Below, piece after piece: positions 1 to 5,879 of a DNA stretch of 5,879 bases. Below the pieces are notes generated by a model. It was given only the letters and a program-made list of their open reading frames with translations. It ran no database searches and had not been told where the DNA came from. The DNA is from Chloroflexota bacterium (lineage in GTDB: Bacteria; Chloroflexota; Anaerolineae; Anaerolineales; Anaerolineaceae): NCBI GenBank assembly GCA_019136175.1, contig JAGVUS010000286.1, positions 1 through 5,879 of the forward strand. Reading direction: 5' to 3'. Within the stretch, counting starts at the first letter, position 1. The number at the start of each line of letters is the position of its first letter. A program made the translations under genes and the position numbers.

Positions 1-1396
1 CTTTGTCGGTGTACCCGCGCAGGTGGAAGAGGCAGCCTACCAGGCAATTGCCAGGGCTGCCCAGCTGATCAACCTGGATCAACATACCGGCGCACATCCG
101 CGAATTGGTGCCACTGACGTGGTACCATTTGTCCCAATCAGCGATGTCACCATGCAGGACTGTGTGGAGATGGCGCGGCGGCTGGGCAAGCGGGTTGGGG
201 AAACGTTGAATATCCCGATCTATTTATATGAAGAAGCAGCCAACAGACCGGAACGCCAAGGACTGGAAAACATCCGCCGGGGGCAATATGAAGCACTCAA
301 GGAAGAAATGGGCATCAATCCCGAACGCGATCCCGATATTGGACCCCGTGCGGTGGGACCCGCCGGGGCAACCGTCATCGGTGCACGCCAGCCATTAATC
401 GCCTTCAATGTTTATTTAACAACCGATGATACCTCCATTGCCCAGAAGATTGCCCGGGCTGTCCGGCATTCCTCCGGCGGTCTGCGGTATGTCAAGGGCA
501 TGGGTGTCCTGGTGGAAGGGCGCGCCCAGGTTTCGATGAACCTGACCAATTTCCGCGGCACGCCGATTGCCCGGGTGGTGGAAATGGTCCGCCGGGAAGC
601 GGAGCGGTACGGTGTGGGCATCCATCACACCGAGCTGGTGGGGCTGACCCCCCAGCAGGCATTGATTGACGCTGCCCAATGGTACCTGCAAATGGATGCA
701 TTTGAGCCGGACCAGATCCTGGAACAACGGCTTTTCGAAGTCTCGCGGGAAGCTCCTGCCGGGGAAGTGCCTGCCAAAACTGCCTTCCTGGACGAACTGG
801 CAGCAGCCACACCCACCCCGGGTGGAGGTTCCGCCGCTGCATTTACGGGAGCAGCTGCCGCAGCCCTGGTGGCAATGGTGGCACGGCTGACCGTCAACAA
901 GAAGAAGTACGAACCCGTCAAAGACCGCATGTGGCAGATCATCGACCAGGCGGAGACATTGCGCACTGCATTGACCCGGGCTGTGGAACAGGATGCCGTC
1001 GCCTTTGATGCCATCCTGGCAGCGTTCAAACTGCCCAAGGATACCCCCGAACAGGAAACTGCCCGCAACCTTGCCGTGGAGCAGGCAACATTCCATGCCG
1101 CCCAGGTTCCCCTGGAAGCCGCCCGCCTGGCGGTTTCGGTGATGGAGCTGGCTGTGGAAGCCGCCGCACTTGGCAACCTGAATGCCATTTCGGATGCTGG
1201 AAGCGCCGTGGCATTATCCCGGGCTGCGTTGACCGCTGCCGGGTACAATGTGCGCATCAACCTGAGCGGAATAGGCAACCCGGAGATGGGACAGCCCCTG
1301 TTGGATGAACTTGCCGGGCTGGAAACCCATGCTGCAGAGTTGGAAACACAATTAATACAGTCCATGAAGGAGCGCGCCAACCTGGTGCTGCCTTGA
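1..1396 (+). CDS. ftcD: Bifunctional glutamate formimidoyltransferase / formimidotetrahydrofolate cyclodeaminase, 5' end missing
   Basis: The gene enters from the left; the first full codon is at base 2, and 464 residues are visible before the TGA at 1394-1396. A GTG at 23 is not the start, because the family sequence continues upstream of it (FVGVPAQ). Residues 1 to about 250 match the formimidoyltransferase domain. They include HPRIGATDVVPFVP at 32-45, whose first His matches the proposed catalytic His of mammalian FTCD, and the VGLTPQQALIDAA stretch near the domain end. After a short linker, the all-helical cyclodeaminase domain begins near 260, with TPGGGS at 272-277, LPKDTPEQ at 344-351 and GNLNAISD at 391-398. 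By family knowledge the cytoplasmic enzyme transfers the formimino group from N-formimino-L-glutamate (histidine degradation) to tetrahydrofolate, then releases ammonia to give 5,10-methenyl-THF. About 50 N-terminal residues lie outside the window. No other histidine-degradation gene is visible. The downstream lipoprotein begins four bases after the stop, suggesting co-transcription. Confidence 0.93.
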   Translation, partial: FVGVPAQVEEAAYQAIARAAQLINLDQHTGAHPRIGATDVVPFVPISDVTMQDCVEMARRLGKRVGETLNIPIYLYEEAANRPERQGLENIRRGQYEALKEEMGINPERDPDIGPRAVGPAGATVIGARQPLIAFNVYLTTDDTSIAQKIARAVRHSSGGLRYVKGMGVLVEGRAQVSMNLTNFRGTPIARVVEMVRREAERYGVGIHHTELVGLTPQQALIDAAQWYLQMDAFEPDQILEQRLFEVSREAPAGEVPAKTAFLDELAAATPTPGGGSAAAFTGAAAAALVAMVARLTVNKKKYEPVKDRMWQIIDQAETLRTALTRAVEQDAVAFDAILAAFKLPKDTPEQETARNLAVEQATFHAAQVPLEAARLAVSVMELAVEAAALGNLNAISDAGSAVALSRAALTAAGYNVRINLSGIGNPEMGQPLLDELAGLETHAAELETQLIQSMKERANLVLP

Positions 1397-1400
1397 TTTC

Positions 1401-3068
1401 ATGATGCGAAACGCCATCAAAGCCCGGGCGCTTGCCATCCTGGTGACGCTGGGCTGGATCCTGACCGCCTGTACAACCACCGCCGCGCCCACCGCGGCGG
1501 TTGCTCCATCCGCAACACCTGCAACCACCCCGGCTGCCACCAGCACAATCACGCCATCCCCCAGCCCCACACCCCTGCCCGGATTGTGGATTTCACCCGA
1601 CCTGCCTGCCGGGTTTGTACTCGATGTGAATCCACCTGCCGGTTTACAGGTGGTTGGACAAAAGGAAGAGGCTGCTTTCCTGCTGATGATTTCACCAGAC
1701 CGCCCGGTCAGCCAGTGGATTTATGCCCTGGCAGCCCCCTTCCCTACCATTGCTGACGACATCACAGGCAGTGACCTGGTGATGCTGTGGGGACTGGAGG
1801 AACCAATAGACACCCTGCCATACATCACCCGCCTGCTGGTGGATGAAAACACCCGGGCAGTCTTCACCGCCCTGTGGGGTGAACCCGGCGCAATGGTTCA
1901 GACCCTGCCCGGTGAAGAACTGCTGAACACAGCCTGGGAGGAAAAAACCGCCTGGGCAATCCTGCCATTCCAGGAAATCCAGCCGGAATGGAAGGTGATC
2001 CGGGTGGATGGCATCTCCCCACTGCACAAGGACTTTTCACCGGAAGGCTATGCCCTGACCGTTCCCGTCTCACTGCTTGGCAGCCAGGGGGAGACGGAAA
2101 GTCAATCCATCGGTGCGGTGGACTGGCTGCCTGCCACCAACCGGGATCAGAACAAGCTGACCACCGTGATGCTCACAGGCGTCACCGCACTGGTGCGCGC
2201 CACGGCTGCCTACATGGAAATTTACGGCTACACCTACCCGGCAGAGATCATTGCTCCCATTCTGCAGGATGGGGATATTTTACACGTCAGCAACGAAATC
2301 CCATTTGCCGAAAAATGCCCGCGTCCCGGACTGGGGGAGCAGAACGGGCTGGTGTTCTGTTCACGGGATGTGTATATTGAACTGCTGGAATTCATCGGTA
2401 CGGATGTGGTTGAATTAACAGGCGACCACTTCCAGGATTGGGGAGCCGAAGCCATGCTGCACACGCTGGATCTCTATGACCAGCGCGGCTGGCAGACCTA
2501 TGGCGGCGGAGCCAACCTGGAGGATGCCCGCCAGCCTGTCCTGGTGGAACAAAACGGCAACAAGATCGCTTTCCTGGGCTGCAACGGCAAACAGCCAGGC
2601 TATGCGCAAGCCAGCCCCACACAGCCAGGAGCCTATCACTGCGACCTGGACTGGATGGCATCCGAGGTGCAGAAGCTGGTTTCGGATGGCTACCTGCCCA
2701 TCGTGACCTTCCAGCACGAGGAATATTACGAAACCATCGCCCGCCCGGCATTGCAGACGGATTTTCGCCGGATGGCGGAAGCCGGTGCCGTGGTTGTTAG
2801 CGGAAGCCAGGCGCATCAGCCGCACATTTTCGAGTTTGACAACGGTGCGTTGATCCATTATGGATTGGGCAACCTGTTTTTTGACCAGGTTAACTGGTGC
2901 GAAGCCTGCTCCAGCGCTTTTCTGGACCGGCATGTATTTTACGATGGACAGTACCTGGGTGTGGAATTGATCACCATCCGGTTCGAGGATTATGCCCGCT
3001 CCCGCCTGACCACCCCCGAAGAACGCCAGGCTCTGCTGGAAAGCGTATTTGCAGCAGGCGGATGGTAA
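1401..3068 (+). CDS. Lipoprotein with N-terminal unassigned (possibly solute-binding-like) module and C-terminal CapA-like domain
   Basis: This 555-residue protein starts at the first of two adjacent ATG codons. A lipoprotein signal is clear: Lys/Arg near the start, a hydrophobic stretch at about 10-21, and lipobox LTAC with Cys24, so the mature protein should be lipid-anchored outside the membrane. Residues 25 to about 60 form a Pro/Thr/Ala/Ser-rich linker. Residues about 62-250 form a module I cannot assign firmly; segments such as APFPTIADD and WAILPFQEIQPEWKVIRVDG faintly recall periplasmic binding proteins. Residues about 253-528 resemble the CapA/PGA_cap domain, a calcineurin-like metallophosphatase relative named after poly-gamma-glutamate capsule synthesis. 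Matching points are SNE at 297-299, TGDHFQDWG at 340-348, QHEEYY at 438-443, AHQPH at 471-475 and YGLGNLFFD at 487-495. The usual GD motif at the domain start reads GVTALVR (260-266), so a metal ligand may be lost. No clear ribosome binding site precedes it, so translation may be coupled to the upstream gene. Substrate unknown. Confidence 0.85.
   Translation: MMRNAIKARALAILVTLGWILTACTTTAAPTAAVAPSATPATTPAATSTITPSPSPTPLPGLWISPDLPAGFVLDVNPPAGLQVVGQKEEAAFLLMISPDRPVSQWIYALAAPFPTIADDITGSDLVMLWGLEEPIDTLPYITRLLVDENTRAVFTALWGEPGAMVQTLPGEELLNTAWEEKTAWAILPFQEIQPEWKVIRVDGISPLHKDFSPEGYALTVPVSLLGSQGETESQSIGAVDWLPATNRDQNKLTTVMLTGVTALVRATAAYMEIYGYTYPAEIIAPILQDGDILHVSNEIPFAEKCPRPGLGEQNGLVFCSRDVYIELLEFIGTDVVELTGDHFQDWGAEAMLHTLDLYDQRGWQTYGGGANLEDARQPVLVEQNGNKIAFLGCNGKQPGYAQASPTQPGAYHCDLDWMASEVQKLVSDGYLPIVTFQHEEYYETIARPALQTDFRRMAEAGAVVVSGSQAHQPHIFEFDNGALIHYGLGNLFFDQVNWCEACSSAFLDRHVFYDGQYLGVELITIRFEDYARSRLTTPEERQALLESVFAAGGW
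1479..1501 (+). repeat. Perfect 9-bp GC-rich inverted repeat inside the lipoprotein gene
   Basis: ACCGCCGCG (1479-1487) and CGCGGCGGT (1493-1501) are exact reverse complements around a 5-base loop, with eight of nine pairs G:C. The hairpin lies just after the lipobox Cys24 codon (1470-1472), in codons for the Thr/Ala/Pro linker. It could simply reflect GC-rich Ala and Pro codons; any role in slowing translation or transcription is speculation. Confidence 0.5.
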
Positions 3069-3090
3069 AATCAACCATACTTATACACCA

Positions 3091-3099
3091 AAGGGAGAG
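3091..3099 (+). promoter_or_regulatory. Ribosome binding site of dcd
   Basis: The purine run AAGGGAGAG contains GGAG (3094-3097), nine bases before the ATG at 3107. It decides the dcd start: the reading frame stays open upstream to about 2897, inside the lipoprotein gene, but only the ATG at 3107 has both this site and the family-typical protein beginning. Confidence 0.8.
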
Positions 3100-3106
3100 T
3101 TCAAAT

Positions 3107-3657
<551 letters not shown>

Positions 3658-3661
<4 letters not shown>

Positions 3662-4746
3662 GCTCTGACCCGGCAGCCCAGCCCGGCAGCTGCTCCGCTG
3701 GAAAAAGCAAACTGAAGGTTAAACCCGCCGCAGGGTCCAATTACATCCAGGGTTTCCCCCGCCAGGTACAATCCGGGAACCATGTTCGATTCCATTGTCT
3801 CCGGGTTCACCTCCGCCAACGGATTGGCAGCTGCCAGGACCCAGGCAGGCACCTTGGGAGGCAGCACCGCCCCCAGCAGCACCCGCAGCGGAATGGGTTC
3901 CCTGCGCTTTTGGGCAAGCAATTGCCGCAGGCGCAGTTCCATCTCACCGGGCAGCAGATTCAGCACCAGGGTGAGGTTCTTCCCCGCCCGGGTGCTGACA
4001 AGATGGCTTAAATCCATAACCGCCGGACCGTTGAAACCCCATTGGGTGAAAATCAGGTTGCCGGTGGTTTGCCCCAGCAGGGTTTTCGCCTGCCAGATTT
4101 GCGCAACCGCATCCAGCCGGACGCCCTGGAGTTTATGGAAGGATCGCACATCCGCCACCACGGGCGCAAGTGCTGGATGCGCCGGGCGAAGGGTATGCCC
4201 CAGCCTTTCCAACTGCGGGTACAGGTCGCCGCGGGAGCCCAACGTGGGGTATGCCTGTCCTCCGGCAGCAACCACAAGGGAATTACAGATCCACTCCGCC
4301 TCCCCCACCTGGAGTATGAATCCAGCCCGGCTGTGCTGCAAGCCAGTGACACGGCTTTCCATGCGCAATTCCACGCCTGCCTGCACCAACGCAGCAGCAA
4401 ATGCATCCACAACCGTGGCAGCCGATTCGGAGCAGGGATAATACCAGCCATCCGGCGTGGGATGTACCAGTATGCCAATTTTCTCCAGGGTATGGATCAA
4501 ATCCTCCCTGCCGAAACGGGCAAACAACCGGGCAAGCAGCTCCGGCTGATCGCATACGTAGCGGTCCGGGGCAATTCCCTGGTTGGTCAGGTTGCAGCGC
4601 CCGCTGCCCGTAACCAGCAGCTTGCGCCCAAGACCCGGATTGGCATCAAACAAGGTCACCGGGACGCCCCGCCAGGCAGCCTGGAGGGCTGCCATCATGC
4701 CTGCCGGTCCGGCGCCGATGATTCCGATCCTTATTGGTTTTGACAT
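3658..4746 (-). CDS. HI0933/YtfP-family FAD-dependent flavoprotein, apparently shortened
   Basis: The 362-residue protein starts with a dinucleotide-binding motif (IGIIGAGPAG, 7-16), followed by GRKLLVTGSGRCNLTN at 40-55, the hallmark of the HI0933-like family (aminoacetone oxidase / BaiN-type annotations). VVAAGGQAYPTLGSRGD at 158-174 is the second conserved FAD-site region. TGNLIFTQWGFNGPAVMDLS at 228-247 matches the family's 'lfTh.GlSGPa.l' segment. ETMESNMVPGLYLAGETLD at 316-334 and GPCGGFNLQFAFSSGAAAG at 337-355 form the C-terminal flavin-binding end. The protein should bind FAD in the cytoplasm; the physiological substrate is not known with confidence for most members. Relatives are usually about 400-420 residues long. 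Here VLPPKVPAWVLAAANP (294-309) runs almost straight into LAEVNPETMES, so the usual stretch ending in an A.VT.GGV motif seems missing. The frame is otherwise intact. It has its own promoter in the divergent spacer, and it overlaps dcd by four bases at the 3' end. Confidence 0.9.
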
Positions 4747-4752
4747 ATCCCT

Positions 4753-4758
4753 ATTATA
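4753..4758 (-). promoter_or_regulatory. Candidate -10 box of the flavoprotein gene (leaderless type)
   Basis: Read on the minus strand, a consensus TATAAT is followed by six bases (AGGGAT) and then the ATG at 4746. A start point seven bases after the last T would be exactly the A of the start codon, predicting a leaderless transcript. A TG lies two bases before the box, one base off the extended -10 spacing. I see no convincing -35 element at 16-18 bases. The AGGG is too close to the ATG to be a normal ribosome binding site. Confidence 0.5.
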
Positions 4759-4816
4759 CGCACCGGATCGTTGCAGCGGGGGAATTGCACAGCATGGGTG
4801 TGGAATTTACTACCAG

Positions 4817-4827
4817 AGGTGACACCT
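4817..4827. promoter_or_regulatory. Short inverted repeat in the divergent spacer, possible operator
   Basis: AGGTG and CACCT flank a single central A, giving an 11-base palindrome near the middle of the 171-base region between the divergent genes. The location suits a regulator acting on either promoter, but five-base arms are common by chance and I recognise no specific regulator motif. Confidence 0.2.
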
Positions 4828-4875
4828 GACCCGGAAAAACCGTGCCATCCGGCAGAAATGGGTCCGTTGGGAATA

Positions 4876-4884
4876 TGATACAAT
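4876..4884 (+). promoter_or_regulatory. Extended -10 promoter of the ABC transporter gene
   Basis: TGATACAAT fits the extended -10 form TGnTATAAT with one mismatch in the hexamer (TACAAT, 4879-4884). The expected start point is near 4891, leaving a leader of about 27 bases that contains the ribosome binding site. No good -35 hexamer is seen 16-18 bases upstream, which extended -10 promoters tolerate. Confidence 0.5.
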
Positions 4885-4917
4885 AGCTTGAAATTGTATT
4901 CATTACAAGGAGCTATT
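4878..4917 (+). promoter_or_regulatory. Nested inverted repeats over the -10 box, start point and leader: candidate operator
   Basis: ATACAAT (4878-4884) and ATTGTAT (4893-4899) form a perfect 7-base dyad with an 8-base spacer, lying across the -10 hexamer and the predicted start point. TTGTA (4894-4898) pairs again with TACAA (4904-4908). A further perfect 7-base pair, AATAGCT (4882-4888) and AGCTATT (4911-4917), encloses the ribosome binding site and ends at the start codon. A repressor bound here would block the promoter. The arrangement is visible in the sequence; function and regulator are inferred. Confidence 0.35.
4907..4912 (+). promoter_or_regulatory. Ribosome binding site of the ABC transporter ATPase
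   Basis: AAGGAG stands five bases before the ATG at 4918, a near-ideal Shine-Dalgarno site. It fixes this ATG as the start, in agreement with the protein beginning typical of the family (PILQLTNITKRFPGV). Confidence 0.85.
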
Positions 4918-5879
4918 ATGACTCCGATTCTCCAGTTAACCAACATCACAAAACGTTTCCCTGGCGTGCTGGCAAATGATCACATCAACCTTGAACTGAA
5001 TCAGGGTGAAATCCTGGCACTGCTGGGGGAAAATGGGGCGGGCAAAACCACCCTGATGAACATCCTTTACGGGCTGTACCAACCGGATGAAGGGGAAATC
5101 CTGGTACGGGGCGAGAAAATCACCGTTCACTCCCCCACCGATGCCATCAACGCGGGGATTGGCATGGTTCACCAGCATTTCATGCTCATCCCCGTCTTCA
5201 CGGTGACTGAGAACGTGATGCTGGGACAGGAGGAAGCCAACAAGCTGGGCTTTCTCAATCGTCCCAAGGCTGCCGCCCGCATCCGGGAGGTATCGGAGCA
5301 ATACGGGCTGGAAGTGGACCCGGACGCTTATGTCAAGGACCTGCCGGTTGGCGTTCAACAACGCGTGGAAATCATCAAGCTGTTGTACCGCAATGCAGAA
5401 ATTCTGATCTTTGATGAACCCACCGCAGTGCTGACGCCCCAGGAAGCGGATGATTTGTTCAAGATCATGCGTTCGCTGGCAGAACAAGGCAAATCCATCA
5501 TTTTCATCACCCACAAGCTGCGCGAGGTGCTGGATGTGGCGGACCGGATCATGGTCATCCGCCGCGGCGCCGTGGTTGGGCAAACCCTGCCATCGGAGGC
5601 TGACAAGAACACACTGGCAGCCATGATGGTGGGACGCGCGGTGCAGCTGGAAGTGGAAAAGAAGCCCGCCCAGCCCAGCGAGATGGTCCTGGAAGTGAAA
5701 AACCTGGTGGTTGCTGATGACACCCAGCAGGTGATGGTGGATGATATCAGCTTTGAGGTGCGCGCCGGGGAAATTATGGGAATTGCCGGTGTGCAGGGAA
5801 ATGGACAAACCGAGCTGGTGGCTGCCGTCACCGGGTTGCGGCGTCCAACCAGCGGCTCCATCAAGCTGCTTGGCAAGGA
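4918..5879 (+). CDS. Nucleoside/simple-sugar ABC transporter ATP-binding protein (YufO-like), 3' end missing
   Basis: The gene runs off the right edge after 320 codons; family members have about 500-515 residues with two nucleotide-binding domains. The first domain is complete: Walker A GENGAGKTT at 37-45, Q-loop with the family-typical IGMVHQHFMLIPVFTVTENV at 81-100, signature PVGVQQ at 143-148 in place of LSGGQ, Walker B ILIFDEPTAVLTPQE at 162-176, and the switch His199 in FITHKL. The second domain starts near 238. Its Walker A is the degenerate GVQGNGQTEL, with Gln replacing the Lys, as is usual in the RbsA/MglA/YufO group. The MVHQHFMLIP and TAVLTPQE motifs favour the branch that works with BMP-family binding lipoproteins and imports nucleosides, over ribose or galactose importers, although the exact substrate cannot be read from the ATPase. 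It would sit on the inner face of the membrane with two permeases, probably encoded just beyond the window. Its own promoter and dyad repeats suggest regulated expression. Confidence 0.93.
   Translation, partial: MTPILQLTNITKRFPGVLANDHINLELNQGEILALLGENGAGKTTLMNILYGLYQPDEGEILVRGEKITVHSPTDAINAGIGMVHQHFMLIPVFTVTENVMLGQEEANKLGFLNRPKAAARIREVSEQYGLEVDPDAYVKDLPVGVQQRVEIIKLLYRNAEILIFDEPTAVLTPQEADDLFKIMRSLAEQGKSIIFITHKLREVLDVADRIMVIRRGAVVGQTLPSEADKNTLAAMMVGRAVQLEVEKKPAQPSEMVLEVKNLVVADDTQQVMVDDISFEVRAGEIMGIAGVQGNGQTELVAAVTGLRRPTSGSIKLLGK

Noticed and set aside
416..1380. Long antisense frames (226 and 251 residues) opposite the FTCD gene
   Set aside because: The plus-strand FTCD protein is conserved throughout this stretch. 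The antisense products are low-complexity Ala/Ser- or Cys/Gly-rich sequences without a ribosome binding site or family features.
3062..3086. Possible dcd promoter (TAAAAT at 3066-3071, TTATAC at 3081-3086) and a 5-base inverted repeat ATGGT/ACCAT
   Set aside because: No -35 or extended -10 element accompanies these boxes. The stem is only five bases and lacks a T-run, so it is neither a credible promoter nor a terminator.
2897..3106. A longer dcd reaching back into the lipoprotein gene
   Set aside because: The extension would be a shifted-frame copy of the lipoprotein C-terminus. The ATG at 3107 has a good ribosome binding site and the normal family N-terminus.
4042..4743. A 233-residue plus-strand frame opposite the flavoprotein
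   Set aside because: It is the reverse complement of conserved FAD-binding segments and shows no domain of its own.
4831..4852. CCGGA / TCCGG inverted repeat in the divergent spacer
   Set aside because: It is only five base pairs with a 12-base loop and no following T-run, which is readily explained by chance in GC-rich DNA.
4936..5808. A 290-residue open frame on the minus strand, opposite the ABC ATPase
   Set aside because: It is antisense to a gene with intact Walker A, Q-loop and Walker B motifs. Its own protein is rich in His and Gln with no recognisable domain, as expected of a shadow frame in GC-rich coding DNA.

Overview
The window is a densely packed, GC-rich bacterial chromosomal segment with five protein genes and almost no spare DNA. 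Protein style points to a Chloroflexota bacterium, most likely class Anaerolineae. The clues are a lipoprotein with a Pro/Thr/Ala-rich linker and a CapA-like domain, a GKSTYAR-type dCTP deaminase, and a YufO-type nucleoside/sugar ABC ATPase. This placement rests on recognition, not on a search. There are no RNA genes, mobile elements, phage genes or CRISPR arrays.

Left block, plus strand (1-3661): three co-directional genes look like one transcription unit. First is the 3' part of a fused glutamate formimidoyltransferase / formimidotetrahydrofolate cyclodeaminase, which moves the one-carbon unit of formiminoglutamate onto tetrahydrofolate. Four bases after its stop begins a 555-residue lipoprotein with an unassigned N-terminal module and a diverged CapA-like (calcineurin-type) C-terminal domain. 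After 38 bases, with a good ribosome binding site, comes dCTP deaminase (dcd). The two metabolic enzymes could both feed thymidylate synthesis, one through folate and the other through dUTP, but this link is inference.

Middle, minus strand (3658-4746): an HI0933/YtfP-type FAD flavoprotein converges on dcd so tightly that the two stop codons overlap. It seems to lack a block of roughly 35-45 residues normally found before its C-terminal FAD-binding motif. A TATAAT box six bases before its ATG predicts a leaderless mRNA.

Right block, plus strand (4747-5879): a 171-base divergent spacer holds the flavoprotein promoter, an extended -10 promoter with nested dyad symmetries, and a strong ribosome binding site. 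These precede a double-domain ABC transporter ATPase for nucleosides or simple sugars, cut off by the window end.

Most of the window is ordinary metabolism. The parts most worth a second look are the lipoprotein with altered metal-ligand motifs, the shortened flavoprotein, and the architecture of the divergent promoter region.
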